64,000 nucleotides of DNA from Actinomadura violacea (GCF_017573465.1 NZ_JAGEPF010000013.1:124001-188000), one strand, 5' to 3'; shown: positions 34,572 to 43,889, numbered from the stretch's first letter. Notes: generated by a model not told the origin, from the sequence alone. Numbers and translations: made by a program.

Positions 34572-35464
34572 CTAGTTGCCGACCGCCGCTATCACGATCC
34601 GTCCCTTCCCCGACGGCCCCTCGGAAGTGGCGACGAACAGATTGTTGTTTCCAGCGGTGACCCAGAAGACATCGCCCTTCATGGCCGGCCGTACGGCGAC
34701 CGGCGCCAGCCGCCCGACCGTTGCCACATCAATTGACCCGTCCTCGCGAACTTCGTACACCCGAACGCCATCGAACGTCGCCACTGACACCTCCTCCGCA
34801 AGGCCCAAAATCGAGCCCTGGGAACCGCTGGTGGTCATAGCCGCAAAATAATGCTTCCCGTCCCTCACTATCGGAACAACCATCTTTCCATTCACCGATA
34901 CCAACGGCGAGAGAGGGCCCCAAATATCACGAGACCGAGCTTTACTCAACGCCACTTTGACTTGCCCCGAGGGAGCCTGGACGATCAAACTATGCGAGCC
35001 CTTTCGGGCTCCTCGCTCAAATACGCCATACCCAACGTCATTGATGCCGACGAACCTGTCGCTTGCGGCCGACAGCGGGGAGTCGTCCGGGTTCATGACG
35101 CCATGGCGCCAAGCCACTCGCCCTGATCCGGCGTCGACCGCGACAACGGCGTTCCTCGTGCCACAAGTAACCGGAACGGCAAGCCAGTTCCTGCTGACAT
35201 ACCGCTTTGTTTCGACGCTGCCCGACTGGGCCATCGAGTCCGCATCCGGCGTACAACCGTAGAGTTGCTGCCGGCCGACGCTCCACTTGATGCGCCCGGT
35301 CCGGCCGTCCACGCCGCGGATGGTGCGGGTGTCGACCGAGACCACGGGAACCACCGCCGAACCGGCCAGTGCTTGAAGTTGGCGTCGAGAGCCTCGACCC
35401 CCTGAGCCGAGGCAGCCATCAGAACTCCTCCGGCCAAGGCATATCGGACGAACCCCGAGGTCAC
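34572..35464 (-). pseudogene. PQQ-like beta-propeller protein with apparent frameshift
   Basis: A membrane or signal segment (VRYALAGGVLMAASAQGVEAL) followed by DANFKHW is encoded from 35464, but the propeller continues in another frame (LAGSAVVPVVSVDTRTI, VDGRTGRIKW, VVAVDAGSGRVAWRHG). The switch lies near 35360-35385. Repeats of (V/A)DxxxGxxxW are the PQQ/WD-like blade signature. The second frame is formally open up to 35564, but its first 70 residues look like noise. Either the gene is damaged or the sequence has an indel there. Before damage it was probably a membrane-anchored exterior propeller. Confidence 0.5.
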
Positions 35465-35585
35465 CGAAAAGGTCTCTACCCACTCGAGCCAACGGCATCC
35501 ACGCCCGCACGCCCACGACGGACAGGGCAGGAAGTCCGCCTACCGTGCACACGGCAGGCTCCACCGGCCCGTGCTGGATTTTAAA

Positions 35586-36140
35586 CTACGACCGGTACCT
35601 ACGCATTACGCCCTGAGCAAGCCGCCGGAAATTCGCCTCATGAAGTTCCGGGCAAGTCGATGGACACACTTTGACAGAGTCGACGGGGACATAATTGATC
35701 CACACGATGACATTGTCATAGCGAAGTGCGATGTGCATGTACCAATAATTTCCGTAATACCATTCCCATATCTCATCCACCTTGCCGACCTTCGCGGGTG
35801 GAGTCCGAACGAACGCTTGGGAAGGTCTGTACTCGGCAACAGCACGATCGGCCCGCTGCTCTCCGCCAACGTTTCCCTTATCGGAGAACCTCTGGACCTT
35901 GACCATCAGGTCTTCATGGCCTCGCGTCCACGAGCATATGGCGGTGTCGTTGTCGACGAGCCGTCCCTTCTTCGCAAAGTCTGGCACCAGTCCTTGAGCA
36001 TCCTGGGTGGGCACCAGGGAACACGGATTCGCCACCCTCCCTGCGCGATTCACCGACCACCATGCCACGGCGATGGCTACCATAAAGACCCCGACGATGA
36101 CGATCACGGTCATCCGTCGACGGATAGTTCTTTGCCGCAC
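35586..36140 (-). CDS. DUF3558-like membrane-anchored protein
   Basis: 184 residues: basic N-terminus, one helix (TVIVIVGVFMVAIAVAWW), then an exterior domain with NPCSLVPTQDAQGLV and DNDTAICSWTR. The paired cysteines and SWT pattern resemble DUF3558-type proteins. GGAGG lies 7 bases before the GTG at 36140, and the upstream gene ends 3 bases away. It has lower G+C than most of the window. Confidence 0.65.
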   Translation of the reverse strand: MRQRTIRRRMTVIVIVGVFMVAIAVAWWSVNRAGRVANPCSLVPTQDAQGLVPDFAKKGRLVDNDTAICSWTRGHEDLMVKVQRFSDKGNVGGEQRADRAVAEYRPSQAFVRTPPAKVGKVDEIWEWYYGNYWYMHIALRYDNVIVWINYVPVDSVKVCPSTCPELHEANFRRLAQGVMRRYRS

Positions 36141-36143
36141 TCA

Positions 36144-38189
36144 TCACCCTCCGGTTCCCTGAATCGTCACGCCGCCGGCGTGATCTCGCGCTTGGGAAAA
36201 TTCGAGTTGGGCCCGCTCGTTCAAATGGGCCACATCACCGTGCCCGTACTTGGCCGCCTCGCGTGCGAGAAAGTTGACGTAGTCTTCGGTTCGCCCTGTG
36301 TTCATCGCCGATTGCGCAGAGGCGGCTTCAGAGGTATTATGCTGCGCCGATTTGAACGCCCCGTCCACTCCTCCCGAGAGGAGTTCCCCGACGCCAGGGA
36401 CCGGGATTCGGCCAGCGACATTCCCGACTACCAGGTTAGTGACCTTCTGATAACGCCCCAGCGCCTGGTTGTACTGTGCGTCCGATTTGCTGGCGTCGGC
36501 GCGAATCGCTTCGTTCTCCCCGTGATCGAGTGTCCCGAGCACGCGAGCGGCAGCATCGAGGTCGCCGGCCGGATGATGTCCGTGCATCATCTGGTGCGCA
36601 TGCAATTGCTCTGCGGTGTACACGACAGCATAGTCGTTCGGGTCCTTGGCCAGGTCGGCGAGAACTCTCCGGTAGTTATCAGTGCCACCGTCGAGGTTCT
36701 GGCCGAGAAACTTGCCGTGCACGTCATTGATGTCATTGGCGATGACATTCGAAATGTGTCCGCGCAACCCATCGGGGATGTGGCCGTTGAGCCCGCCATA
36801 GTCGGTCGGTCGACCGATGGTCTCGATCGTGTGGCGTGCGATCTCGGCTGAAGCCGGATCGGTGGCGGCATTGGCGGTCGCGGATTCGAGTGCTCCGCCG
36901 AACATACCCATGGCCGGTGGCTGATAATTCTTGGGAATCGCCGGCTCCGTGAAGTCGAGCGGCCACCTCCGCTGAGTGAGGAAGTAGTCGATCTTGCCGT
37001 GATCAGAGAAGAACTGCCTCGATGCCTCAGGATTGTCGGACATGGCGCGCATAAGGCCGTACATAGGATCGTTGCCCGCGCCACTACCATCACTGATATT
37101 GAGGTGCACGTGACCGTTAACCCCGGTCGGACTGTTCTGCTGCCAAATCCCGGGATGACTCTTCTCGAAGTTGTACATGTCTCCACCGACGCTTTTGATG
37201 AAGGGCGTCGAGTAGTGACCGCTGCGCATGAGATTCCCCAGGACCTGATACCCGTAGGGCTGGTAATCGCGCAGGCCGATGTCCATTTTCTGCTTACCGG
37301 TCGCTTCGAGTTGCTTCACCCATGCGTCCGGGACATGCTGGTGATTCGCAGGATCTGTTCCAGCCGACAGGGCGGTGCCCATCTGGCGCTGGAGGTCGCC
37401 TAGCAGCGCAGTACGCTCCTTGTCGCCCCCGTAGGGATCCATCGTCGAGAGGATCCCGCCGAATCTGAGTGTGCCTTGGGGGCCGAGGTCGTTGAGGAGT
37501 GCTGTGGCGAACAAGGGATTGCCCGAGTTCTGCTTCAGCAGGCCGTCCAACTCCTTGAGCTCTGCCTTGCTCAGAATCGGAGCCTTCTTAGCCAGCTCCG
37601 CTGCCCGCTTTGCCTGGGTGCTCAGCTTGGCATCGTTCGCCACCTGGGTGTCGGCGTCCGGCATGGCAACCCCCCAGTTCCGCAGCTGCTGAGCCGCCGC
37701 CTGGTCGGCCTTGGTAGCGCGGTCGACTGCATCCTTGATCAACTTTGCGATGTTGTCGACCACCCCTTGCATTTGCTTCTCGCGCTGCGCCGCGAGGTCC
37801 GACTGGCCGACCGGTACAGGGATCGTCGGGGCGGTGACTTTAGAGCCATCGCTGGATATCGTCACGTTGCTGCGGCGGGCTGCGTCCAGCGCGCTGTGCA
37901 GTTCCCGTTGGGCGCCGGCGATCTCCTCGGAGAGGGTGCGGAGGACGGCTGCCACCTGACGCATCTCATCGACGGCGTCCGTGGTGGCCTGCTCGACATT
38001 TCCACAATGTGCGGCCGCCGCCTGGGCGGCGGGCCCCGCCCACACATCGGGATGCTGCATTGGCCGGAAGACCTGGGAGGTCAGATGTCCGGCCTCGTCA
38101 TCGAGTTTTGCCGCGCAGTGGATCCACGCCTTGGCAGCCTCGCCGAAGAGTTCTGGCTTCGCCTTCTGCAGTTGGTCGAAGCTCACCAT
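36144..38189 (-). CDS. DUF6571-like ESX-associated large protein
   Basis: 681 residues. Residues 1-110 are a WXG100-like helical region (PDVWAGPAAQAAAAHCGN). The middle and C-terminal parts include GLMRAMSDNPEASRQFFSD then YFLTQRRWPLDF and NYRRVLADLAKDPNDYAVV, which recall DUF6571 proteins of actinomycete ESX loci. No enzymatic residues were recognised. The upstream WXG100-like gene (38196-38528) is 6 bases away and is probably its partner. G+C is lower than in the core ESX genes. A secreted effector or surface role is inferred. Confidence 0.65.
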   Translation of the reverse strand: MVSFDQLQKAKPELFGEAAKAWIHCAAKLDDEAGHLTSQVFRPMQHPDVWAGPAAQAAAAHCGNVEQATTDAVDEMRQVAAVLRTLSEEIAGAQRELHSALDAARRSNVTISSDGSKVTAPTIPVPVGQSDLAAQREKQMQGVVDNIAKLIKDAVDRATKADQAAAQQLRNWGVAMPDADTQVANDAKLSTQAKRAAELAKKAPILSKAELKELDGLLKQNSGNPLFATALLNDLGPQGTLRFGGILSTMDPYGGDKERTALLGDLQRQMGTALSAGTDPANHQHVPDAWVKQLEATGKQKMDIGLRDYQPYGYQVLGNLMRSGHYSTPFIKSVGGDMYNFEKSHPGIWQQNSPTGVNGHVHLNISDGSGAGNDPMYGLMRAMSDNPEASRQFFSDHGKIDYFLTQRRWPLDFTEPAIPKNYQPPAMGMFGGALESATANAATDPASAEIARHTIETIGRPTDYGGLNGHIPDGLRGHISNVIANDINDVHGKFLGQNLDGGTDNYRRVLADLAKDPNDYAVVYTAEQLHAHQMMHGHHPAGDLDAAARVLGTLDHGENEAIRADASKSDAQYNQALGRYQKVTNLVVGNVAGRIPVPGVGELLSGGVDGAFKSAQHNTSEAASAQSAMNTGRTEDYVNFLAREAAKYGHGDVAHLNERAQLEFSQARDHAGGVTIQGTGG

Positions 38190-38195
38190 GTCGCG

Positions 38196-38528
38196 TCACT
38201 CTCCCCCGACCTGGCGAACGTGGTGGATAACTCTCTGCTCAGCCTCGTGATAATGCTGTACGGACGTGTGCAGCTTGCTGCCCACATCGGTTGCCTGGCT
38301 GCCCAGCTTCCCGATGTTCCCTATCCATGCCGTTGCGCATTGCGACAGCGCGGAGCCCGCCTCCCAGCCGCCGTGAGCGGTGGCCGCGTCCAGCGATGGC
38401 CCGCCAATCGTCTTCGACAGCTCGGCGATCCGCTTGCCGATCGTGTCGGCCTTGTGCGCGATGCCGGTCAGTTCACCGCGATGGACCCGGAACTCAATTC
38501 CATCGGCGGTCACTGTGGGGATGGTCAT
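38196..38528 (-). CDS. WXG100/EspC-like ESX substrate
   Basis: 110 residues: helix, turn at HGGWEAGSAL, helix, and a C-terminal YHEAE that fits the YxxxD/E signal. AGAGGA lies 7 bases before the ATG. It is the first gene of the minus-strand set that continues with the DUF6571-like protein, its likely heterodimer partner. Confidence 0.7.
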   Translation of the reverse strand: MTIPTVTADGIEFRVHRGELTGIAHKADTIGKRIAELSKTIGGPSLDAATAHGGWEAGSALSQCATAWIGNIGKLGSQATDVGSKLHTSVQHYHEAEQRVIHHVRQVGGE

Positions 38529-38931
38529 GTGGGTTCCTCTGCGCTTGCAGAATGGAGACGGTCACGCCCCCACTCTGACTTCCAATTGCTTCGGCGTTGC
38601 GCGGCGGCGAATCCCTGTAGGCCAGCCGAGCTCCGGACCGGCCGCACCGCACATCCGCCTCAACGAGACGGTGGACGGCGACGTCGGGATTCGGCGGAAT
38701 CTTTCCGCGTCTGGCAAGGCAAGTCAAGCCTTAGTCAAGCCGTCCACGACGCCGAGGTCACCACCTTCGAACCCCTGCATGGGCAGCGTCAGGCCTCCGC
38801 GTGCCCTCACCTGCGCCGGGGCCCCGTGAAGGGTCTTCAGTTCCGGGAGGGAACCAGAGACCTCGTTCGGTTCGGTGTTAATCTCACAGCGGGTTGGATG
38901 GCGAACTTATTGTGGTTTGGGGGCTTTGAGG
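38529..38931. other. Divergent intergenic region with 11-bp direct repeat
   Basis: About 400 bases with no convincing gene. AGTCAAGCC occurs at 38722-38730 and 38733-38741, one helical turn apart, as an operator might. On the minus strand each copy reads GGCTTGACT and so resembles a -35 box. No clear -10 was found. Confidence 0.45.
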
Positions 38932-39831
38932 TTGGCTGAGGGTTCGCGGCCGGAGTTCGTGGCTCCTGACCAGAGCTTGGACGGGTCGTACCAAGCGGCT
39001 CAGGAGGCCGGGGGCTCGGCTGAGGTGGCGCCGGAGTTCGTTGCGCCGGGGTTCGGTTCCGAGGAGACGGAAAGTCCCTCTGCAGTTGAGGGGACAGGAC
39101 GGGCCTCTGGGGTCGGGTGGATCAAGAAGAGGTCGCGGGTGGCGATTGCCGGGGCTGTCGCGGCGGTCGTGGTGATCGGTGGCGCGGTGGTTTGGGGCAC
39201 GTCCGGGTCGGACGACAAGGGTGCGCCGGGAAATCACTTCGTCGCGCTGCCGGCGGGTTGCGAGGCTCCTTCTGCCAACCTGCTTGCGCAGTACATGCCG
39301 GCGGCCGGGAAAGCGACGCCGGACGTCGGCGGGGTCTCCGGTGACCAGAAGTACGCGTCGTGCGATTGGCGGGAGCCGCTCAGCGCGGAGAAGGGCAAGA
39401 CGCTGACCTCCCGGCATTTGCGGGTCGCGATTCGTTTGTTCGTCGGCGCGTCGGGACTCGCCGATGCGAAGTCCGATTACCGGTCGGCCTGGCGGACCTC
39501 GAAGCAGGGAACGGTCACCGACAGCGTCGGGGCCGTCCACAACGAGGCGCCGATCCTGACGCGCGGGCTCGGAGACGAGGCGTTCCTGCACCACAGCGTG
39601 ACGACGACCGGGCTCGGACGCAGCGGCACGACGAGGATGGTCGTCCGGACGGAGAACGCCGTCATCACCGTCGACTTCGACGGCACCTCCTACCCGCTCG
39701 ACCACGACGGCGTCGCGGTTCAGAGGAAGGGCGTCCCGCTCGACGAGACCGTGACGCGCGGCGCGGCGCAGGCCATCGCGCGTGACGTCACCGCGGCGCT
39801 GTCGGCCTGCCTGACCTGCGTGCGCCACTGA
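38932..39831 (+). CDS. Membrane-anchored DUF3558-like protein
   Basis: 299 residues from a TTG with GGGGG upstream; the start is uncertain, and the frame is open to 38875. An acidic N-terminal tail with PEFVAP repeats precedes a helix (VAIAGAVAAVVVIGGAVVWG). The exterior domain has GCEAPSANLLAQYMP and YASCDWREP, recalling DUF3558. The two terminal cysteines (CLTCVRH) may bond. It is convergent with mycP and shares a terminator hairpin with it. Confidence 0.65.
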   Translation: MAEGSRPEFVAPDQSLDGSYQAAQEAGGSAEVAPEFVAPGFGSEETESPSAVEGTGRASGVGWIKKRSRVAIAGAVAAVVVIGGAVVWGTSGSDDKGAPGNHFVALPAGCEAPSANLLAQYMPAAGKATPDVGGVSGDQKYASCDWREPLSAEKGKTLTSRHLRVAIRLFVGASGLADAKSDYRSAWRTSKQGTVTDSVGAVHNEAPILTRGLGDEAFLHHSVTTTGLGRSGTTRMVVRTENAVITVDFDGTSYPLDHDGVAVQRKGVPLDETVTRGAAQAIARDVTAALSACLTCVRH

Positions 39832-39856
39832 CCCGGGCCGGACAGCCGGCCCGGGT
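39831..39856. terminator. Perfect 11-bp hairpin between convergent genes
   Basis: ACCCGGGCCGG (39831-39841) pairs with 39846-39856 around a 4-base loop. It lies between the 38932-39831 and mycP stop codons. Confidence 0.7.
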
Positions 39857-39865
39857 CGGCGGCGA

Positions 39866-41272
39866 TCATTCCTGGGGCGGCGCGAGGTAGGGGTTGGGCT
39901 GACCCTGCGGCGGTCCGTTCGGAGGCGGTGCCATGTTCGGGTTCGGGTGCCCCAGCGGCGGCGCCTGGAACTGCTGCCCGCCGCCCTGCGGGGGCAGCGG
40001 CTGGCCGCCGGTGCGGCCCCCGAAGGAGGGCGGCGTGCCCGGCTGGCCCATCTGCTGCGGCCCGTTCGGGAAGGGCCCGGACGCGTACGGGCCGCCGGGC
40101 TTCCCGCCTGATCCGCTCCGGCGCCGCAGCGCGATGAACACCCCAACGGCGATCAGCACGACGACGACCACGAGCCCGCCGATGACCAGCGGCATGTTCG
40201 AACTGCCGGAGTCATCGCTGTCACTCTTCGTCTTGGGTGCGGTCTGGTTGCCGCCCGCGGGCTTCTTGACCACGGCCTTGTCGAGCCGCGCATAGACGGG
40301 ATTCTGCGCGGTCTGCGGAACGTTGTTCTTCAGCGCACGCGGAATGCTGATGACGCCATAGCCCAGCTGGTCGTCCTTGCCGGGCTTCCCGAAGTCCTTG
40401 GCCGTGTTGGTGAGGAGCTGGACGACCCGCCGCGCCTTCATCTGCGGGTACTTGGCGCGAATCAGCGCGACCGCGCCCGAGGTCAGCGCGGACGCCTGGC
40501 TCGTCCCCGCGCCGCTGTTGTAGACGTGGCCCGTCTTGCCGATAGCGCCGACATCGGCGCCGGGCGCTCCGACCGTCACGTAGTTCTGCCGCTGGGTGTG
40601 CTCCCACGGCTTCAGCTGGCGGTCGATCGCGCCGACGGCGAGCACGCCCGGGCAGGAGGCCGGGTAGATGGAATCGTTCGAGTAGTCGCCTTCGTTCCCC
40701 GCGGAGGCGACGATGACGATGTCCTTCTGCTCGGCGAACTTGAGGGCTTGGAGCACCTCGTCCGGGCACTGCTGCTTGAACACCGAGGACGACTCTCCGC
40801 GCGAGAAGTTCATCACTTTGGCGCCGTGGTCGGCGGCGAAATGAATCGCCTTGGAGACGTCCGTCGGCGAGTTCCCGGGGCTGTAGATCGGCAGGATCTT
40901 CGATTCGGGGGCGATCCCGTAGAAGCCCGAATGCGTGCCGCGAGCCGCGATGAGGCTGGCCATGGCCGTGCCATGGCCCTCATTGGTGTCGTGGTCCTGC
41001 TGCCCGTTGCCGCTCATGTGGTCGTGGAAGAGGTCGATGCCGGGCAGTACGGCGGGCCTCATGTCGGGCAGCGAAGCGTTGACCCCGGTGTCGACGACGG
41101 CGACGGTGACGCCTGCGCCCTTCGTCTGGGGCCACACGTCGGTCGTCATGTTCCAAGCGCCGAACCACCACTCGTTCGGGCTAATGGGGGCGGCCTGGGC
41201 CACGGTGACCGGCCCCAGGGCCAGGCCCACCGCCGCCGCCGCGGCCGTCGCCGTCTGGATCAGCCGTCGCAT
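39866..41272 (-). CDS. mycP: Mycosin (subtilisin-like ESX protease)
   Basis: 468 residues: a signal peptide (to about residue 28, VTVAQAAP), then an S8 protease with catalytic Asp61 (VAVVDTGV), His100 (EGHGTAMA) and Ser258 (GAGTSQASA). A transmembrane helix (about 365-388) and a Pro/Gly-rich cytoplasmic tail follow. Mycosins are membrane-bound with the protease outside; they stabilise the ESX machine and process substrates. The gene is downstream of the esx genes on the same strand, but a hairpin at 41297-41331 separates it from them. A second mycosin is at 53923-55224. Confidence 0.93.
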   Translation of the reverse strand: MRRLIQTATAAAAAVGLALGPVTVAQAAPISPNEWWFGAWNMTTDVWPQTKGAGVTVAVVDTGVNASLPDMRPAVLPGIDLFHDHMSGNGQQDHDTNEGHGTAMASLIAARGTHSGFYGIAPESKILPIYSPGNSPTDVSKAIHFAADHGAKVMNFSRGESSSVFKQQCPDEVLQALKFAEQKDIVIVASAGNEGDYSNDSIYPASCPGVLAVGAIDRQLKPWEHTQRQNYVTVGAPGADVGAIGKTGHVYNSGAGTSQASALTSGAVALIRAKYPQMKARRVVQLLTNTAKDFGKPGKDDQLGYGVISIPRALKNNVPQTAQNPVYARLDKAVVKKPAGGNQTAPKTKSDSDDSGSSNMPLVIGGLVVVVVLIAVGVFIALRRRSGSGGKPGGPYASGPFPNGPQQMGQPGTPPSFGGRTGGQPLPPQGGGQQFQAPPLGHPNPNMAPPPNGPPQGQPNPYLAPPQE

Positions 41273-41296
41273 GTGTCGTTTCCCATCCAGTGCGGA

Positions 41297-41331
41297 AAGG
41301 GCGGACGGGAGCCAGGTCCCCGTCCGCCCTT
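41297..41331 (-). terminator. Perfect 13-bp hairpin upstream of mycP
   Basis: AAGGGCGGACGGG (41297-41309) pairs exactly with 41319-41331. Reading the minus strand it follows the stop of the 41356-42522 gene, so it may end or attenuate the esx transcript before mycP. Confidence 0.7.
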
Positions 41332-41355
41332 GTCACGTCGTCGGTACTGCGGAGA

Positions 41356-42522
41356 TCAACCGATCACCGGAGGTGCGGTGTCGTCGTCGGCTCCCCAGAC
41401 GTCGTCGTCCTCGGACAGCCAGGTCGTGCGCTCGCGCTCTTCGCTGTCGCCGCCGCCGTGGCCACCATGGCCCATGGGCATGCCGCCCATGCGTCCGGCG
41501 CCCGCGCGTCCGGCCGCACCGGCCGCTCCGCCGCCGGCCAGGCCACCGCCCGCGGCGCCGAGGCCGCCAGGGCCCGCGCCGAAGCCGCCGAGGCCGCCGC
41601 CAGCGCCGCCGCCGAGACCGCCCGGGTCGGCGCCGAGGCCACCGCCGGCACCGCCGCCGAGGCCGGAGGGCATGCCTCCGCCGCCCCCGCCGCCGGGGAA
41701 GCTCGACAGGTCGCTGCCGAGGCCGCCGCTGCCACCGAGGCTGCCTCCGCCGCCGTGGCCGAGACCGCCGGGGTCGGTGCCGAAGCCGCCGCTCCCCACG
41801 CCGCCGCCCGGCAGGTGCGGACCGCTGTTGGCCGCGGGCGCGAACGGGCTGGTCCCGCCGGAGCCGCCGGAGCCGTACTTGCCGAGGCCGCCGGGGTCGC
41901 TGCCGAAGCCGCCGGCGCCGCCGCCCGCTCCGCCGCCGGGAATGCCGCCGCCCCCACCGGGAATGCCGCCGCCACCGCTGCCCGGACCGCCCGGGCCGCC
42001 CGGAGGCGTGTCGGTCAGTCCGCCCTTGTCCTGGGGCAGGTCCTTGGTGATCTGCGTCGGGTGCGCGTTGAACGCCTCGCCGGTCCGGTTCAGGAACCGC
42101 TGCATCAGCTCCCGGCCGTGCTTGTCGTCCCCGCTGGTGTGGATGAGGCCGTCACTGGCGTCCTGGCCGGCCTGCTTGTACCAGTCGAGGATCTGCGTGC
42201 CGTACCAGTTGTAGGTCGAGGCGTTCGTGTGGCTGCTGTTCGAGAGATTGATCGAGGTCGCGTGGACCTGCTGGAGCTGGGCGACCGCCTTCTTGGCCTC
42301 GTCGCCCTTCCAGTGCTTGACGAGCGTCTGGGCGAACCCGCGGAGCGCGGTGCTCATCTCCGCGAGGGCGTCCGCCGCGTCGGAGTAGGCGGTGCCGGCG
42401 TCCTTGACCGGCGCCGAGTTGATGCTCGACAGCTTCTTCTTGACGTCGTCGAGGCTCATCCCGTCGGCAGTCGGCTTGGACCACGACTGAGAGCCGCGGA
42501 TGACGTAGTACTCCTCGGTCAT
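41356..42522 (-). CDS. WXG100-superfamily protein with Gly-rich C-terminal half
   Basis: 388 residues. The first 170 are helical with HWKGDEAKKA (WxG turn near residue 70). The rest is Gly/Pro-rich with repeated GGLGxDPGGLG units, like the low-complexity tail of PPE or EspB-type proteins. It is encoded 30 bases downstream of the 42553-43131 gene in the esx cluster. It probably is an exported, EspB-like or surface-forming substrate, by inference. Confidence 0.7.
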   Translation of the reverse strand: MTEEYYVIRGSQSWSKPTADGMSLDDVKKKLSSINSAPVKDAGTAYSDAADALAEMSTALRGFAQTLVKHWKGDEAKKAVAQLQQVHATSINLSNSSHTNASTYNWYGTQILDWYKQAGQDASDGLIHTSGDDKHGRELMQRFLNRTGEAFNAHPTQITKDLPQDKGGLTDTPPGGPGGPGSGGGGIPGGGGGIPGGGAGGGAGGFGSDPGGLGKYGSGGSGGTSPFAPAANSGPHLPGGGVGSGGFGTDPGGLGHGGGGSLGGSGGLGSDLSSFPGGGGGGGMPSGLGGGAGGGLGADPGGLGGGAGGGLGGFGAGPGGLGAAGGGLAGGGAAGAAGRAGAGRMGGMPMGHGGHGGGDSEERERTTWLSEDDDVWGADDDTAPPVIG

Positions 42523-42552
42523 TCCTCTTCCCCTCCTTCCGCCTACCCGCCG

Positions 42553-43131
42553 TCAGGCCAGGCTGCCGTTCCCCGGGTGCACGTTGTTGACCTGCTTCTG
42601 GGTCTTGCCATGGGCGGCCTCGTAGCCGTCCGCGGTCGCCTTCAGCTTCTCGATCACACCGTTGTAGGCGTCGGTGATGTTCTTGATGTACGTGCCGAAG
42701 CCGTCGCGCGACTGGCCGGCCAGGTCGACGAAGCTCTCGCTGCCGGGGACGCCGCCGAGGTTCCCGGTGGTGATGGCGATCTTCTGGACCTTGGCGAGGC
42801 GCTGCTGCCAGCCGGTGAACTCGCTGTGCATCTTGCTGGCCAGGTCCCGCAGTTCCTTGGGGTCGACCTCGTACCCGTCGTCGGCCTCGATGCCCCACTT
42901 GCCGTCGTCGGGCTGGGAGCCGCGGGGGGCGGCGTTGGAGGGGTCCGTCGGGCTCTTGGCCGGGACGCCGTACTGGTAGTAGAGCTGCCGCTGCTCGTAC
43001 TCCGGCAGGTTGTTCCACTCCTGCTGGGTCATCCCGTGCTGGGTGTGGACCTGGGTGTACTCACCGGCACCGGTCGTGTAGGTGTAGTCGACCTTCGCGA
43101 GCGCTTCAGGCGGCAGGGTGTACTTGCTCAT
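42553..43131 (-). CDS. ESX-cluster helical protein, probable substrate or chaperone
   Basis: 192 residues: MSKYTLPPEALAKVDYTYT, a Tyr-rich region, then a helical half (PKELRDLASKMHSEFTGWQQRLAKV and NGVIEKLKATADGYEAAH) of WXG100-superfamily type, although WxG itself is lacking. It lies between esxA-like and the Gly-rich substrate and is likely cotranscribed. No further family was recognised. Confidence 0.6.
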   Translation of the reverse strand: MSKYTLPPEALAKVDYTYTTGAGEYTQVHTQHGMTQQEWNNLPEYEQRQLYYQYGVPAKSPTDPSNAAPRGSQPDDGKWGIEADDGYEVDPKELRDLASKMHSEFTGWQQRLAKVQKIAITTGNLGGVPGSESFVDLAGQSRDGFGTYIKNITDAYNGVIEKLKATADGYEAAHGKTQKQVNNVHPGNGSLA

Positions 43132-43172
43132 TGCTCATCCTCCTGGCGAATGGCCTCCGGACCCCCCTGGCG

Positions 43173-43215
43173 CGCCTACGCCGTGCTGCCCGGGCCGGGC
43201 GGCACGACGTAGGCG
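43173..43215 (-). terminator. Long interrupted hairpin between esx genes
   Basis: CGCCTACG (43173-43180) pairs with 43208-43215, and two further paired blocks (CGTGC/GCACG and GCCCGG/CCGGGC) continue inward. It separates the WXG100 pair from downstream genes and could lower their expression. Confidence 0.6.
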
Positions 43216-43228
43216 GTCCAGCGGTCGT

Positions 43229-43522
43229 TCAGCCCCAGATGCCCTGGTTACGGCGCTCCGCGGCGCTGTAGTTGCTGTGGGCGTCGCCGATGACGACCCC
43301 GAGCTGGTTCAGGACCTGGCCCATGTGGGCGGCGGCGGCGTCCCACGTCCGCTTGGCCTCCCAGTAGGCGCCCTGGGCGTCGCCCTCCCACTGGGAGAGG
43401 TGCTGCTCCAGGTTCTTCTCCAGGTCGTGGAGCTCGTCGGTCAGGGCGCGGTAGGCCAGCGAGAAGTCGGCCTGCGCCTGCTGCATGGTGCCGAAGTTTG
43501 CCTTGGTGTAGCTGTCGCTCAC
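43229..43522 (-). CDS. WXG100 protein (EsxA-like)
   Basis: 97 residues, standard WXG100 size. The turn is LSQWEGDAQGAYW (WxG at 44-46). The C-terminal YSAAE fits YxxxD/E. It lies 46 bases from the esxB-like gene, with which it should form a heterodimer exported by the EccC ATPase. Confidence 0.92.
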   Translation of the reverse strand: MSDSYTKANFGTMQQAQADFSLAYRALTDELHDLEKNLEQHLSQWEGDAQGAYWEAKRTWDAAAAHMGQVLNQLGVVIGDAHSNYSAAERRNQGIWG

Positions 43523-43568
43523 GTCACGAGTCCTTCGCGTTCAGGGGCCGGGGCGGGTGGAGGGACGA

Positions 43569-43889
43569 TCAGGTGCTGCCGTTCAGCAGCTGGTTGATCT
43601 TGTTGACCGCCTCGGTCTGCTCCTGCTCGGTCGACTCGTAGGTGATCTTCGTGTGGGTCAGCTTCTGGTGCATGCCGTCCAGGGCGGTGCGGACCTTGTT
43701 CATCTCGGTCTGGAACTCGTTGAAGACCCGGTCGAACGACACCGCGGCGTTGCCGGCCCAACCGGACATCAGCGAGGACTTGTGGCCCTCGAGCTGGCTC
43801 TGCAGGCCCTTGACGATGTTCGCGGAGTCCTCGATCCGCGTCGCCGCCTGCTGCATGGCGTGTCTGTCGACTGCGGACTGTCCACCCAC
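43569..43889 (-). CDS. WXG100 protein (EsxB/CFP-10-like)
   Basis: 106 residues from a GTG preceded by GGAGGTGA at ideal spacing; the frame to 43970 is not needed. The turn is MSGWAGNAAVSF. The C-terminal YESTE fits the YxxxD/E secretion signal recognised by EccC. It is the first gene of the minus-strand esx operon and sits behind the predicted promoter and Crp-like site at 44034-44082. Confidence 0.92.
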   Translation of the reverse strand: MGGQSAVDRHAMQQAATRIEDSANIVKGLQSQLEGHKSSLMSGWAGNAAVSFDRVFNEFQTEMNKVRTALDGMHQKLTHTKITYESTEQEQTEAVNKINQLLNGST

